Source of the DNA: Vandammella animalimorsus
GTDB taxonomy: Bacteria > Pseudomonadota > Gammaproteobacteria > Burkholderiales > Burkholderiaceae_C
Length of the DNA stretch: 64,000 nucleotides
NCBI RefSeq assembly: GCF_002285285.1
Contig: NZ_NSJF01000001.1
Coordinates: 620,001 to 684,000 of the forward strand
Reading direction: 5' to 3'
The notes under the pieces are model-generated. The model did not search any database. It saw only the letters and a program-made list of their open reading frames with translations, and had not been told where the DNA came from. The position numbers and the translations under genes are program-made. Of the stretch, positions 18,513-25,971 are shown piece by piece. Each line of letters starts with the position of its first letter. The first letter of the stretch is position 1.

Positions 18513-20666
18513 ATGAAGATTGAATCAACTCAAACCGAGCAAGAGTCACGGCCTGAGCAGCCTGGCCAGCCGATGCCGCAACGCGAGTCTGCGGCGACTG
18601 CGGCGAACACGGCCCAGGCCGTGCCTGCGCCGCCTGCCGATGCCGCGCAGATTTCGCTGGGCAGCCTGCTGGGCCTGGGGTCTGCCCTGGCTGGATCGAC
18701 GCTGCGCAGCTCCAGCGGGCTGGCTGCCATGGTGGCCTTTACGCTGGCCGCCTGCGGCGGCGGTGGCGACGATGCGGCCCCGCCCGCGCCAGGCATACCG
18801 CCTGCGCCTGGCCCCAACCCTGGACCCACGCCCGCTCCGGTGCCAGGCGGCTCTCCGCAAAACCCGCCGGTGGCCGGCCCGCCGCCAGACCCGAACCGCC
18901 CGCCCGCACCCATTCCCCCGGCTCCGGCGCCCACGCCTTCGCCCGCGCCTACGCCATCGCCAACCCCAGGCCCGGCACCCACGCCGGCGCCACAGCCTGC
19001 GCCGCCTGGCGCGACGCCATCGCCCACGCCGGCCCCAAGCCCAACGCCCGCGCCCAGCCCAACACCGGCCCCGGCGCCCACGCCATCGCCATCGCCATCG
19101 CCATCGCCATCGCCATCCGTGCGGCGGCCGAAAACGCCCGAGCAGGCGGCCTCGTTCATCCTGCGTTGCCAGCATTTCGTGACGCCAAAGGACATCGAGG
19201 ACATCCAGCGCATGGGCTATGAGCCCTGGCTGGATGCGCAGCTGGCCGCGCCGCAGCGCGAGATGACCGGCTGGCAATGGGCCATGCGCGAAGGCCTGAA
19301 CACCGAGGAGCACCTCAACACGCAGTACACGGGCTACATGTCGTGGTACCTGCTGATGAACCCCGTCGATGGCGTGCGCAAGCGGGTGGCGCTGGCCTTG
19401 TCGGAAATCCTCGTGGTGGCCAGCCGTGAGGTATTGATCGACTTTCCCACTTTTGCCATGGCGGCGTATTGGGACTTGCTGATGCGCAATGCCTTTGGCA
19501 ACTACCGCACGCTGCTGGGCGAGATCTCGCTCAACCCCGCCATGGGCGCTTACCTGAGCAGCCGCGGCAACCGCCGCGCCAATCCGCGCACGGGCCGCAT
19601 CCCCGATGAGAACTACGCGCGCGAGGTGATGCAGCTGTTCTCCATCGGCCTGTATGAGCTCAACCAGGACGGCAGCCTGAAGATGGCTGGCGGCAAGCCC
19701 ATTGAGACCTACACGCAGGAGACCGTGACCAACATGGCGCGCATCTTCACCGGCTGGGATTACGACGAGCGTGGCCACGTGCGCGCCACGAACCCGCTGC
19801 GCGTGCGCAACCCCATGGCCCTCAAGCCCGATTGGCACGCCACCGAGGACGTGACGCTGTTTGGCCAGACCATGGCCGGCTCCGAGCCGGCGCGGCGCAA
19901 GCTGGACTGGGCGCTGGATTTGCTGTTCAACCACCCCAACGTTGGCCCCTTCATTGGCCGGCAGCTGATCCAGCGCCTGGTGACCAGCCACCCCAGCGCG
20001 CAGTACGTCTCGCGCGTGGCAGCGGCCTTTGCCAACAATGGCCGCGGCGAGCGCGGCGACATGAAGGCCGTGATCAAGGCCGTGCTGTTGGACCCGGAAG
20101 TCATGGCCGCCACCGAGGGCCAGGCACCCAACGACTTCGGCAAGCTGCGCGAGCCCATGCTGCGCATTGCTCAATGGGGCGCAACCTTCAAGGCGCGCAA
20201 AAGGCCCGGCGCGCCCAACAAGGCCTCATTTCCCATGTACGACTTGACGGAATACGTAGGCCAGACGCCGCTCAACAGCATGTCGGTGTTCAACTTCTTC
20301 CGCCCTGGCTACATCCCGCCGCAAACGGCCATGGCGGCCAAGGGGGCCACAGCACCGGAATTCCAGATCCTTGATGAATACACGGTCGTGGGCTACATCA
20401 ACACCATGAATGCCTTGTTGCGCAGCTGGCATCAGGTGGAGGGCGACTACCGCCATGAGCTGACGATGGTGGAGGACCCCTTGCGGCTGGTGCGCTACCT
20501 CAATCTGATACTGGCTGGCGGCCAGCTGTCGCAGCGTACGGTCGAGCGCATTGCCCAGGCGACCGAATCCGTCCGCATTGGAGGCAGCGATGAGTCACGC
20601 ATGAACCGCGTGCGCGCAGCCATCTTCATGGTGATGTGCTGCCCCGAGTACATCGTGCAGAAATAA
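18513..20666 (+). CDS. DUF1800 protein, copy 2
   Basis: A 717-residue paralogue of the protein at 14784, with the same architecture. The N-terminal extension has SLLGLGSALA, the lipobox-like TLAAC is at Cys81, and a longer Pro-rich stalk precedes a full DUF1800 domain (DGVRKRVALALSEILVV, RIPDENYAREVMQLFSIGLY, FIGRQLIQRLVTSHPS). Bases 18702-18823 are identical to 14970-15091 over 122 bp, while the flanking N-terminal coding sequence differs strongly. The stalk contains five exact CCATCG hexamers (19083-19112) coding Ser-Pro repeats. The start ATG has AAAAGG upstream. It follows a 204-bp gap in which no hairpin or promoter was clear. Confidence 0.85.
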   Translation: MKIESTQTEQESRPEQPGQPMPQRESAATAANTAQAVPAPPADAAQISLGSLLGLGSALAGSTLRSSSGLAAMVAFTLAACGGGGDDAAPPAPGIPPAPGPNPGPTPAPVPGGSPQNPPVAGPPPDPNRPPAPIPPAPAPTPSPAPTPSPTPGPAPTPAPQPAPPGATPSPTPAPSPTPAPSPTPAPAPTPSPSPSPSPSPSVRRPKTPEQAASFILRCQHFVTPKDIEDIQRMGYEPWLDAQLAAPQREMTGWQWAMREGLNTEEHLNTQYTGYMSWYLLMNPVDGVRKRVALALSEILVVASREVLIDFPTFAMAAYWDLLMRNAFGNYRTLLGEISLNPAMGAYLSSRGNRRANPRTGRIPDENYAREVMQLFSIGLYELNQDGSLKMAGGKPIETYTQETVTNMARIFTGWDYDERGHVRATNPLRVRNPMALKPDWHATEDVTLFGQTMAGSEPARRKLDWALDLLFNHPNVGPFIGRQLIQRLVTSHPSAQYVSRVAAAFANNGRGERGDMKAVIKAVLLDPEVMAATEGQAPNDFGKLREPMLRIAQWGATFKARKRPGAPNKASFPMYDLTEYVGQTPLNSMSVFNFFRPGYIPPQTAMAAKGATAPEFQILDEYTVVGYINTMNALLRSWHQVEGDYRHELTMVEDPLRLVRYLNLILAGGQLSQRTVERIAQATESVRIGGSDESRMNRVRAAIFMVMCCPEYIVQK
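19083..19118 (+). repeat. CCATCG hexanucleotide tandem repeat in stalk of DUF1800 copy 2
   Basis: Five exact CCATCG units are followed by CCATCC. Being six bases long, unit gain or loss would change stalk length by two residues (Ser-Pro) without shifting the frame. Confidence 0.9.
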
Positions 20667-20685
20667 CAAAGAAAAGGTATCAGCC

Positions 20686-22095
20686 ATGGACGATTTCAAT
20701 ACCACCTCGCGCCGCGCCTTCCTGCGCCGTTTTGGGCAACTGGGCCTGGCCGGCGCGGCTGCGCCCTGGGCGATGAACCTGGCGACCATCAGCGAAGCTG
20801 CGGCCTTCAACGCCGGCAATGACTACAAGGCGCTGGTGTGCGTGTTCCTCTACGGCGGCAATGACAATGGCAACACGCTGGTCCGTGTGGACGACGCCGG
20901 CTATGCCTCGTATGCGCAGATGCGCGCGGGCTTTGCCACCCCGCGCGCCGATCTGGCTGCCACCACGCTGGCGGCCAGCGCAGGCCAGCCCAGCGGCCAA
21001 CGCTTTGCTCTGGCGCCGCAGCTGAGCGGTCTGAAAAGGCTCTACGACCAGGGGGCGCTGGCCATCCAGCAAAACGTGGGCCCGCTGATCGTGCCCACCA
21101 CGCTGGAGCAATACCACAGACGCTCGGTGCCACTGCCGCCCAAGCTGTTCTCGCACAACGACCAGCAATCGGTCTGGCAAAGCTCCCACGCCGAAGGCTC
21201 GGTCAAGGGCTGGGGTGGGGCCATGGGCGATCTGGCGCTCTCCAGTGGCGCAACCAATTCCACCTTTGCCTGCATCTCGGCTGCAGGCCAGGCGGTGTTC
21301 ATCTCCGGCCAAAGCGCGCTGACCTACCGCATCAGCACCCAGGGCGCGGCGCGGGTGCGCGACTTCAACAACCAGACTGGCGGCTGCGCCAGAACCCAGC
21401 AGTGCGTGGACGTGCTGCGCGAGCTGGTGACCGAGGCGCGCCCGCACATGCTCGAAGAAGAACTCAACCGCATGATGCGCCGCTCCATGGCCGCCAGCGA
21501 CCAGGTCGATGCCATGCTGGCCATTGGCACAGAAGACAGGGTGTCGGACATCCCCAATACCAGATTGGGCAGGCAGCTGGCCATCGTGGCGCGGCTCATT
21601 GCCGGCAACAGCGCCATTGGCGTGCGCCGCCAGGTGTTCTTCGTCTCGATGACGGGCTTTGACGACCATGCCCTGCTGGCCACGCGCCACCCGGAAAAGC
21701 TCACCGAGCTCAACGACGCGCTTGTGGGCTTTTACGAAAGCATGCGCAAGCTGAACATGGCCGACAAGGTCACTGCTTTCACCGCCTCGGAGTTCGGGCG
21801 CTGCATGGTCACCAACGGCAATGGCTCCGACCACGGCTGGGGCAGCACCCACATGGTCCTGGGCGGTGCGGTCAAGGGCGGCATTTACGGCAAGACACCG
21901 ATCTACCGCGTCGATGCGGACTACGACCCCAGCACGGGCCTGGACGTGGGCCAGGGGCGCATGATCCCCACCGCCTCGGTGGACGAATACGCCGCCACGC
22001 TGGCGCGCTGGTTCGGCGTGAGCGATTCCGAGATGCGCTTGGTCGTGCCCAACATCGGCAACTTTGCCAGCAGCAACCTGGGGTTCTTGGGCTGA
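20686..22095 (+). CDS. DUF1501 protein, copy 2, Tat-exported
   Basis: A 469-residue paralogue of the protein at 16887. Visible parts are the Tat signal TSRRAFLRRFGQLG at residues 7-20, VFLYGGNDNGNTLVRVD, LPPKLFSHNDQQSVWQSS, TGFDDHALL and TASEFGRCMVTNGNGSDHGW. The ATG lies 19 bp after the DUF1800 stop with AAAAGG upstream. An internal pair of Cys (GGCARTQQC) corresponds to similar pairs in the other two copies (GGCMNVQEC, GACSNNATC), a likely disulfide loop for an exported protein. Confidence 0.88.
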   Translation: MDDFNTTSRRAFLRRFGQLGLAGAAAPWAMNLATISEAAAFNAGNDYKALVCVFLYGGNDNGNTLVRVDDAGYASYAQMRAGFATPRADLAATTLAASAGQPSGQRFALAPQLSGLKRLYDQGALAIQQNVGPLIVPTTLEQYHRRSVPLPPKLFSHNDQQSVWQSSHAEGSVKGWGGAMGDLALSSGATNSTFACISAAGQAVFISGQSALTYRISTQGAARVRDFNNQTGGCARTQQCVDVLRELVTEARPHMLEEELNRMMRRSMAASDQVDAMLAIGTEDRVSDIPNTRLGRQLAIVARLIAGNSAIGVRRQVFFVSMTGFDDHALLATRHPEKLTELNDALVGFYESMRKLNMADKVTAFTASEFGRCMVTNGNGSDHGWGSTHMVLGGAVKGGIYGKTPIYRVDADYDPSTGLDVGQGRMIPTASVDEYAATLARWFGVSDSEMRLVVPNIGNFASSNLGFLG

Positions 22096-22103
22096 AGTCA
22101 GAG

Positions 22104-22131
22104 CCTTTCAAGCCCTTGTGGGCTTGAAGGG
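22104..22131 (+). terminator. Hairpin after second DUF1800/DUF1501 module
   Basis: CCTTTCAAGCCC and GGGCTTGAAGGG pair over 12 positions with one G-U, around a TTGT loop, starting 8 bases after the stop of the second DUF1501 gene. It is followed by only TTTGAG, so it may be a weak terminator or a stabilising stem that separates module 2 from module 3. Confidence 0.5.
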
Positions 22132-22308
22132 TTTGAGCATCGCGCCTGTGACCGGCGCCCTGCAGGCCGGGCCAGGCCGCGCAGGTGGCGGTATGCTGGC
22201 GCGGTGTGACTGCCCGGCACCCAAGCCTTTGGGCCGCGGGCTGGGCCCGGTTAAGTCGCATTGCCTGTCCGTGGCCTGTGCCACGCCGATTCGTCATAAG
22301 GGTTCACG

Positions 22309-24468
22309 ATGTCGAGTTCATCCTCTCGCCAGTTGGGCGATGCTTCAGGCCCGCTGCCTGCGCAAGCTGAGTCAGAGCAGACCCTGGAGGCATCCGCAAC
22401 GCCAGCTGCGGCGCTGCAAGGCAAGCACTTGCTGGGCAGCCTGCTGGGCATTGGTGCGGCGCTGGGTTCGCCAGCGCTGCGCAGTGCTGGCAGCCTGTCC
22501 ACCATGTTGGCTTTTACCCTGGCCGCCTGTGGCGGCGGGGGGGATGATGCAGCCCCGCCCGCGCCGGGCGTGCCGCCTGTGCCCGGCCCCAACCCCGGCC
22601 CAACACCGGCGCCCGCGCCGGGCGGTGCGCCGCAAAACCCGCCAGTGGCCGGCCCGTCGCCAGACCCGAACCGCCCGCCTGCGCCCATTCCGACCCCGGC
22701 ACCCGCGCCCGTGCCCACACCGCCGCCGGCACCTACGCCATCGCCCACGCCATCGCCAACCCCCGGCCCTGCACCAACGCCCGCGCCACAGCCTGCGCCG
22801 CCTGGCCCGACGCCATCGCCCACGCCGGCGCCCAGCCCGACACCCGCACCCAGCCCAACGCCAGCGCCATCTCCCTCGCCAGCGCCGACCCCAGCCCCAG
22901 GCCCGGCACCAGCGCCGGGTGTGCCCCGGCCACAAACGCCTGCCGAGGCGGCGGCCTTCATCCTGCGCGCGCAGTACTACGTCACCGAGCAGGACATTGC
23001 CGATGTCATGCGCCTGGGCTATGAGCCCTGGCTGGATGGCAAGCTGGGGGCTGCGCAGTCGGAGATGACGGGCTGGGACTGGCTGCTGCGCGAGAGGGCC
23101 AATCGCATGTCGGCCCTGTACTCGCATGAGTTTGCGACCCACATGATGTGGGCGCTGCTGATGAACCCCGTCGATGGGTTGCGCAAGCGGGTGGCGCTGG
23201 CGCTGTCGGAGATTTTCGTCATCTCCAACGCCGGGCTGCCCATCGAATCGCCTTCGTTTGCCGTGGCCGCCTATTGGGACATGCTGATGCGCAATGCCTT
23301 GGGCAACTACCGCACGCTGTTGACCGATGTCTCGCTCAGCCCGGCCATGGGCGTGTGCCTGAGCAGCCGCGGCAACCGCCGTGGCGATCCGCAAACCGGC
23401 CGCATTCCCGACGAAAACTACGCGCGCGAGGTGATGCAGCTGTTCTCCATCGGCCTGTATGAGCTCAATCAGGATGGCAGCCTGAAGATGGCAGGTGGCA
23501 AGCCCATCGAGACCTACACGCAGGAGACCGTCACCAACCTGGCGCAGGTGTTCACCGGCTGGGATTTCGATCCGCGCAATCACGTCCAGGCCACGCGGCC
23601 GGAGAACGTGCGCAACCCCATGGCCGTCAAGCCCGAATGGCATTCGAGCGAGGACGTGCGCATCTTCGGCCAGACCATTGCCGGGGCCACGCCGCCACGG
23701 CAAAAGCTCGACCGGGCGCTGGATGTGCTGTTTCAGCACCCCAACGTTGGCCCCTTCATCGGCCGGCAGCTGATCCAGCGGCTGGTCACCAGCCACCCCA
23801 GCGGGCAGTACGTGGCGCGTGTGGCCGCAGCCTTTGCCAACAATGGCGCGGGCGAGCGCGGCGACATGAAGGCGGTGCTCAAGGCCATCTTCCTTGACCC
23901 TGAGGCCATGGCTGCCGGGCAGGGCAGAGCAGGGCGCACCTTTGGCAAGCTGCGCGAGCCCATGCTGCGCGTGGCGCAATGGGGCGCGACCTTCAAGGCG
24001 CGCAAAAATCCCAAGGTCGCCGCCAGCGGCACGTTCCCGCTGTGGAGCCTGGCCGAAGATCTGGGGCAAAGCCCGTTCGACAGCGCCTCGGTGTTCAACT
24101 TCTTCCGGCCTGGCTTCGTGCCGCCTCACACCGAAATGGCCGCGCAAGGCATCACCGCGCCGGAGTTCCAGATCATGGACGAGTACACGGTGGTGCGCTA
24201 CATCAACCTGATGACGGCGCTGGTGCGCGACTGGTATCCCGTGGCCGGGGTGTACACCGCAGAGCTGGCGCTGGCCACCAAACCGCAACAGCTGGTCGAG
24301 CGCATGAATCTGCTGCTGGCCGGCGGCCAGCTCTCGCCAGAGACGATGAACACCATCACCCAGGCCGTGCAGGCCGTGCCGCTGGACTGGGAGGAGGGCG
24401 ACAAGAACCGGGTTTGCGCAGCCATCTTGCTGGTGATGAGCTGCCCTGAATACATTGTTCAGAAGTGA
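22309..24468 (+). CDS. DUF1800 protein, copy 3
   Basis: A 719-residue paralogue, more diverged than copies 1 and 2 are from each other. The N-terminal extension is Ser/Ala/Gln-rich, with LLGSLLGIGAAL, and the lipobox-like TLAAC is at Cys74. The Pro-rich stalk is the longest of the three. The domain marks remain: DGLRKRVALALSEIFVIS, RIPDENYAREVMQLFSIGLY, FIGRQLIQRLVTSHPS, SVFNFFRPGFVPP. The start ATG follows TAAGGG by six bases. Its TGA lies 11 bp before the partner ATG. Retention of every family segment argues against decay, so all three copies look functional. Confidence 0.85.
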   Translation: MSSSSSRQLGDASGPLPAQAESEQTLEASATPAAALQGKHLLGSLLGIGAALGSPALRSAGSLSTMLAFTLAACGGGGDDAAPPAPGVPPVPGPNPGPTPAPAPGGAPQNPPVAGPSPDPNRPPAPIPTPAPAPVPTPPPAPTPSPTPSPTPGPAPTPAPQPAPPGPTPSPTPAPSPTPAPSPTPAPSPSPAPTPAPGPAPAPGVPRPQTPAEAAAFILRAQYYVTEQDIADVMRLGYEPWLDGKLGAAQSEMTGWDWLLRERANRMSALYSHEFATHMMWALLMNPVDGLRKRVALALSEIFVISNAGLPIESPSFAVAAYWDMLMRNALGNYRTLLTDVSLSPAMGVCLSSRGNRRGDPQTGRIPDENYAREVMQLFSIGLYELNQDGSLKMAGGKPIETYTQETVTNLAQVFTGWDFDPRNHVQATRPENVRNPMAVKPEWHSSEDVRIFGQTIAGATPPRQKLDRALDVLFQHPNVGPFIGRQLIQRLVTSHPSGQYVARVAAAFANNGAGERGDMKAVLKAIFLDPEAMAAGQGRAGRTFGKLREPMLRVAQWGATFKARKNPKVAASGTFPLWSLAEDLGQSPFDSASVFNFFRPGFVPPHTEMAAQGITAPEFQIMDEYTVVRYINLMTALVRDWYPVAGVYTAELALATKPQQLVERMNLLLAGGQLSPETMNTITQAVQAVPLDWEEGDKNRVCAAILLVMSCPEYIVQK

Positions 24469-24479
24469 GAGGCCCAGTC

Positions 24480-25892
24480 ATGGATGATTTCAACACCACT
24501 TCGCGGCGCGCTTTTCTGCAGCGCTTTGGCCAGCTGGGCCTGGCCGGTGTGGCCGCGCCCTGGGCAGTGAACCTGGCGGCCATGGGCGAGGCTGCGGCCT
24601 TCAATGCCGGCAATGACTACAAGGCGCTGGTGTGCGTCTTCCTCTACGGTGGCAACGACCACGGCAACACCTTGATCCGCGTGGACCAGGCCGGCTATGC
24701 CGCCTACGCCAAGATGCGCCAATCGCTGGCGCTGGAGCGCGCCAGCCTGGAGGCCAGCACGCTGGCGCCGGCCAGCGCGCAGGCCGAAGGCCGGCAGTTT
24801 GCCCTGGCGCCGCAGCTGGCCGGGCTGGGGAGGCTGTTCGATGCCGGGGCCCTGGCCATTCAACAAAACGTCGGCCCGCTGCTGCGGCCGATGAGCCTGC
24901 CGCAGTACAAGCAAGGGGCCATGCCGCTGCCGCCCAAGCTGTTCTCGCACAACGATCAGCAGTCCGTCTGGCAAAGCTCCAAGCCCGAAGGCTCGGTCAA
25001 GGGCTGGGGCGGCGCGCTGGGGGATCTGGCGCTGTCCAGCGGCGCAAGCAACGCCACCTTTGCCTGCATCAACGCATCGGGCAATGCGGTTTTTCTCTCG
25101 GGCGACAGCGCACTGGCCTATCGCATCGGCGTGGACGGCAGCGAGCAGCTGCGCGATTTCAACAACCTATGGGGCGCCTGCAGCAACAATGCCACCTGCA
25201 TCAACGCCTTGCGCACGCTGATCACCCAATCGCGCCAGCACATGCTGGAAAACGAACTCAACCGCTTGATGAGTCGCTCGCTGCAGGCCAGCAATGTGGT
25301 CCAGAGTGCGCTGGCCACTGCGCCTGAGAGCCTGGCTGCGAGCATCCCCAAAAGCACGCTGGGCAAACAGCTGGCGATGGTGGCCAGGTTGATTGCCGGC
25401 CGCAACACCATTGGCGTGCGCCGCCAGGTGTTCCTCGTCTCCCTGGGGGGATTTGACAACCACAGCGACCTGCGCAAGCTGCACCCGCCGCTGCTGACCG
25501 AGCTTAACAACGCGCTGGTGGGCTTTTACGAGACCATGAAACAGCTCGGCCTGGGCCAGAGCGTGACAGCCTTCACAGCCTCGGAGTTTGGCCGCTGCAT
25601 GGTGGCCAATGGCGATGGCTCCGACCATGGCTGGGGCGGAACGCACTTCATCATTGGCGATGCCGTCAAGGGCAAGGACTTGTACGGCAGCACACCCGTG
25701 TACGAGCAGGACGCCGAGTTTGACCCGGCCACGGGCCATGACATTGGCCAGGGGCGCCTGCTGCCCACCACCTCGGTGGACCAGTACGCAGCCACCCTGG
25801 CCAAATGGTTTGGCGTGCCCGATTCGGATTTGCCGCTGGTGGTGCCCAATATCGGCAGCTTCTCGCAACGCGATCTGGGCTTTTTCCGCTGA
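24480..25892 (+). CDS. DUF1501 protein, copy 3, Tat-exported
   Basis: A 470-residue paralogue. The Tat signal TSRRAFLQRFGQLG has Gln in place of one Arg of the basic stretch but keeps the RR pair. Family marks are VFLYGGNDHGNTLIRVD (His where copies 1 and 2 have Asn), LPPKLFSHNDQQSVWQSS, SLGGFDNHSD and TASEFGRCMVANGDGSDHGW. The ATG at 24480 is chosen over an overlapping GTG at 24465 because it aligns with the other copies. The stop TGA directly abuts a repeat end (GGGCCTGTGCAAAATC). Confidence 0.88.
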   Translation: MDDFNTTSRRAFLQRFGQLGLAGVAAPWAVNLAAMGEAAAFNAGNDYKALVCVFLYGGNDHGNTLIRVDQAGYAAYAKMRQSLALERASLEASTLAPASAQAEGRQFALAPQLAGLGRLFDAGALAIQQNVGPLLRPMSLPQYKQGAMPLPPKLFSHNDQQSVWQSSKPEGSVKGWGGALGDLALSSGASNATFACINASGNAVFLSGDSALAYRIGVDGSEQLRDFNNLWGACSNNATCINALRTLITQSRQHMLENELNRLMSRSLQASNVVQSALATAPESLAASIPKSTLGKQLAMVARLIAGRNTIGVRRQVFLVSLGGFDNHSDLRKLHPPLLTELNNALVGFYETMKQLGLGQSVTAFTASEFGRCMVANGDGSDHGWGGTHFIIGDAVKGKDLYGSTPVYEQDAEFDPATGHDIGQGRLLPTTSVDQYAATLAKWFGVPDSDLPLVVPNIGSFSQRDLGFFR

Positions 25893-25966
25893 GGGCCTGT
25901 GCAAAATCCCGGTGCGAGTGGGCAACAAGTGGTTTGGGATGGGCCGCAAGGCTCAAAACAGGAGGT
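25893..25966. repeat. Half copy of family A repeat, supplying the ribosome site of the next gene
   Basis: GGGCCTGTGCAAAATCCCGG through GGGCCGCAAGGCTCAAAACA matches, in reverse complement and with scattered changes, the right half of the element at 42716-42881. Its inner end runs into AGGAGG, the ribosome site for the lipoprotein gene at 25972. So a repeat fragment fills the whole 79-bp gap inside the island. Confidence 0.6.
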
Positions 25967-25971
25967 TTTTC

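Noticed and set aside
18546-20174. Long minus-strand frames opposite the DUF1800 genes (also 22372-24288 and 15315-16706)
   Set aside because: They recur at the same place in each paralogue only because the sense sequence is conserved; the stalk region translates as Trp/Arg repeats with no plausible fold.
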